From Cryptomeria japonica (lineage: Eukaryota; Streptophyta; Pinopsida; Cupressales; Cupressaceae): a stretch of 60,000 nt of DNA. The DNA lies in contig NC_081411.1 in the NCBI RefSeq assembly GCF_030272615.1, forward strand, positions 833,518,136-833,578,135, read 5' to 3'. This document shows, piece by piece, positions 57,582 to 60,000 of this stretch (its first letter is position 1; each line of letters starts with the position of its first letter). Under the pieces are notes generated by a model, which saw nothing but the letters and a program-made list of their open reading frames with translations, searched no databases and had not been told where the DNA came from. The position numbers and the translations under genes were made by a program.

Positions 57582-58590
57582 TACCATCATATTTGTCATA
57601 TTTGGGTATGTATGAATTTGGGGGAAAAGGTATCATGTTCAATCTTTTGTCAACGGGGTAAGGACAAATTTATTTTAAGGAATACCGTATTGTGGTCCCC
57701 TATTGCATGTCCTGCATTTGCCTTTGCAACATTTGCATTTGTTGTGTAAGAGAAACCATGGGCGCATTTGTTTGCCAAGGGAATGGTTCTTCCCTTTCGT
57801 TATCCCTAGTTTGGACATGGATGTGTTCTACTATGTTATGTTGTTCAGGTATGTTTTGTTCAGGTTCACGTATTTCTTGTTCTCACTATTGTTCTTGATA
57901 AGTATAATTTCAAGACCTTGTCCTAAAGATTTCAGTGTCGAAGTCTTCCAGAATCCTAACTCCTTTGCTTGTTAGCATGAGCATGTATTTTTCTTTGTCG
58001 ACCTCTATGAGTCTTTCCATAAGTTTTTCAAATGAGGCGTTTTCTTGACATCCTTGGAGGAGCTCCTCAGTAATCTCTATTTCCTCTAGATTTGGATACT
58101 TGAAAGAATTTGATAATCTTCAACCCATACTAGACTATGTTTGTGGTTCACTTTGCTTGTTTCATTGAGAGCGAGTGACGAATAGCATTTAATAGAAACT
58201 TTCTATGACAAAGGGGATGAACCCCCTCTTCTTCATGTTATTTGGGGGTTGGTGGTTCAAATCGAGCTATGTTATAAGTGATGCAGACTTCCGGGAAGAA
58301 AGCTGGGTTGATCTTTCCTCCGCAATTTAAGCGTTGACTTAATGCTGATTTTTGGCAAAAGGCTCTACTTCTCAATGGTTCTGCATCAAATTTGTTTGAC
58401 TTGTCTTGAAGGTATAAGCGCATATGACGGAAAAAGTTGCAATGTGATTTGAAGAGTTGATGATTAATGTAGAGAAATCTATTCCGTTTGGCAATTTTCT
58501 GAGAACTAAGTTGTTGTTTCTTCAGCTTAGTTTTGTGATGAAGACTTTTTCTTCTCAAAATATGAGGAGTGGTCATACACAAGTGATCAA
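57582..58590 (-). pseudogene. E gag N-terminal part
   Basis: Frame starting MTTPHILRRKSLHHKTK near 58575, basic, then segments reading LLQGCQENASFEKLMERLIE and ILEDFDTEIF. A Gln/Met-rich helix (QQMQMLQRQMQDMQ) and NSYIPKYDKYDGKS follow at the F junction. The last piece is the start of the gag core that resumes at 45171. Two or more frameshifts and several stops are present. The start codon choice is provisional. Confidence 0.75.
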
Positions 58591-59029
58591 TGGTTTCCTT
58601 TGATGTTTGGATTGAGATACTTCATTTGAAAACTTAAGCCTAATTTATCAAATGAAGGTCTAGATGCCCCTCCATGACAAAGTGCGTCAAATGATATGGA
58701 ATAAGAGTCTCTCGATATGGAGACTCAATTTGACAACTTAGGTTTAAACTAGGTATGTTTTGTTTGATGGAATCCGTTTAATTGGTGGACTTTTTGATCA
58801 ATGTGATGATGTTACCCGATTTTGATAGGAGAAAGTGTTATCCTTAGCTAGTTTTGGATTTTGACAACTGTTGTTCTAAGAATGACCTATTTGATTGTTT
58901 GGAATATTCTCTAATGTTTTGGTTAAGTTTTGCCTGATGAGGTCAACTGAGAATCCAAAAGGGTATTTGAAACTGATAATAAAATTTTTAAAGAATGCTC
59001 AGTTTTGCTCTCTATTTTTCTCAGTTTTA
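58591..59029 (-). other. E leader, gag-proximal part
   Basis: No ORF of note between gag and the iteron cluster; AT-rich. Confidence 0.5.
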
Positions 59030-59400
59030 CCTATGTGCTAAGACAGATATTGAATGCGCTAACATTTGATCTAGATGCGCTATTTAAAGCCACCAATGCG
59101 CTAAGTTGCCTGTGCTACGTGCTAAACCAGAGTTTTGAATTTTTTTATGACAGGAATGGTTATGCGCTAATCTGTCTTGAGTACATGCTAAAGTTTGGGC
59201 CCAAAGTGCTATAGTTTGCCTCCAATGCGCTAGGCTGATGCTTCAACGCGCTAATATGGTGCCTAAGAGCGCTAGTGAAAAGTTGCCAAATGTTCAAACT
59301 GTTATGCGTTGTTTTTTAAGATGAATGCGCTAAGTTTGAGCTTTAATGTGCTAAATTTTGACTCAGATGTGCTAGGATATTGCTCCTATGCACTAAACTA
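59030..59400 (-). repeat. TAGCGCAT iteron cluster in the E leader
   Basis: About 16 copies or close variants of ATGCGCTA on the plus strand (TAGCGCAT in element sense), spaced roughly 20-30 bp. Exact ATGCGCTA copies occur near 59050, 59070, 59090, 59160, 59225 and 59325. Variants include ATGTGCTA, ACGCGCTA and ATGCACTA. The unique DNA between copies differs, so this is not a simple tandem repeat. Confidence 0.88.
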
Positions 59401-59688
59401 TTCTATTTGTTCTATTTTTGGTTTTTTGGAAATTTTTAAACACTTGTTTAACTTTAATGGATGATTTTCTTAAGTATAAAATACAAACACAACACGAAAA
59501 AGACAACCATTTTTGCCTATTCTAAACAAAGAGAGTATGTTCTATGAGGATGTGTTCAAATTCTCAATGTTTTCACAGGTTTGGATACAAATAAGACAAA
59601 TTTAGATAGACTCTTTATTCAAAGGTCATCAACAATACCATAGCAAACTAGTCTCGATACTCCATTAGCACAAACAGTCGTGTCTCCC
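59401..59688. other. E leader, LTR-proximal part
   Basis: AT-rich sequence up to the family-B LTR fragment. No primer-binding site found, so the E 5' LTR lies further right. Confidence 0.5.
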
Positions 59689-60000
59689 TGTTCAGTTGAG
59701 TCCCCTCTCTGCATTTTCATTCTAGGCCTCCTCATGTTTCAGCCCTGATATCACTTTAGGACCATGTCCAGGCCCCAAAATAGGGTAGCAAAGGGGTGTG
59801 GCGCCCTTGTCCCCCCTAGGACAAGGGTGTGGAGCCCTTGTTCCCCTTGGATAGGGGTGTGGCACCCATGTCCCCCCTTCTTTAGGTGGCCCTAAGATAG
59901 GTCCATCCGACCCTTGGACCTAATTTGCTTCTTGTGGACTTAAATTCTCCTATGTCAACCTTCAGTGAGATAAAAAGTAATTCTCCTAGGCTAGTATAAA
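59689..60000 (+). repeat. Family-B LTR fragment, second copy
   Basis: Aligns closely with 4440-4757, about 93-95% by eye, including CTTCATTCTAGGCCTCCTCA-like words and the GGGGTGTGGCACCC repeats. It lacks the first 65 bases or so of the LTR seen at 4374, and continues beyond the window edge. Confidence 0.85.

Larger units (their letters stand above)
12830..59688 (-). mobile_element. Element E: Tat-lineage Gypsy, autonomous type, broken
   Basis: The certain part runs from gag at about 58590 to integrase at 30372, with the F element and the LINE removed. The order is gag, zinc knuckle, protease, G-patch, reverse transcriptase, RNase H, second (archaeal-type) RNase H, integrase, which is the Tat/Ogre layout. 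Removing either insertion restores gag or pol reading. The extension to the antisense PMD1 gene is inferred from two facts: the E leader and the PMD1 intron share the TAGCGCAT iteron, and F has the same gag-to-antisense-PMD-to-LTR order. The 5' LTR lies beyond the window; the 3' LTR is not securely identified. Confidence 0.7.

Noticed and set aside
1-60000. tRNA or rRNA genes
   Set aside because: I saw no cloverleaf-like A/B box pairs or rRNA core sequence; the primer-binding sites match only tRNA 3' ends.

Overview
This window is plant nuclear DNA made almost entirely of nested, decayed transposable elements; I see no intact host gene, rRNA or tRNA. The element types point to a seed plant with a large, repeat-rich genome, quite possibly a gymnosperm (inference; the species cannot be read from the sequence). 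They are Ty3/Gypsy elements of the Tat type with a second RNase H, an L1-type LINE with RNase H, a Ty1/Copia element and plant mobile domain (PMD) genes.

Layout, left to right. 1-3536: the 5' half of a minus-strand Copia element (integrase, protease, gag, primer-binding site, LTR). 4374-5585: a solo-like Gypsy LTR (family B). 6139-6600: an unidentified plus-strand relict frame. 6770-12817: the 3' part of a minus-strand Tat-like element (T3) with its LTR, polypurine tract and a zinc-knuckle ORF that is split by a solo LTR (10834-12064). 12987-23923: a PMD pseudogene (PMD1, plus strand) of two exons; its intron received a complete gag-protease-only Gypsy element (C, 13320-21131, target duplication GGTAG). 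24303-29380: a 43-bp tandem array split by a 4.7-kb solo LTR (24545-29283, duplication TGTAT). 30372-58590: a minus-strand autonomous-type Tat element (E) with gag, protease, G-patch, reverse transcriptase, RNase H, second RNase H and integrase. E is interrupted by an 8.1-kb LINE (34481-42595) and by a 12.4-kb Gypsy element F (45177-57576, duplication GCTCT). F carries its own antisense PMD pseudogene (PMD2, 47370-49664). 59030-59688 is E leader sequence, and a second family-B LTR fragment ends the window.

How the parts relate. Both PMD genes run antisense to the element that appears to carry them. Both have a 25-codon first exon, a GTAAGT donor, and an intron packed with a short iterated motif. 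That motif also recurs in the 5' leader of the same element: TAGCGCAT in E and TGTCGTACGA in F. This pairing of an antisense PMD gene with element-specific iterons at both promoter ends is the most unusual feature of the window. It recalls the sequence-specific anti-silencing systems of some plant DNA transposons, but that function is inference.

Nearly every premature stop here could arise from CAG, CAA, CGA or TGG by a C-to-T change on one strand, as expected for long-methylated, silenced elements. All coding features should be read as relics.
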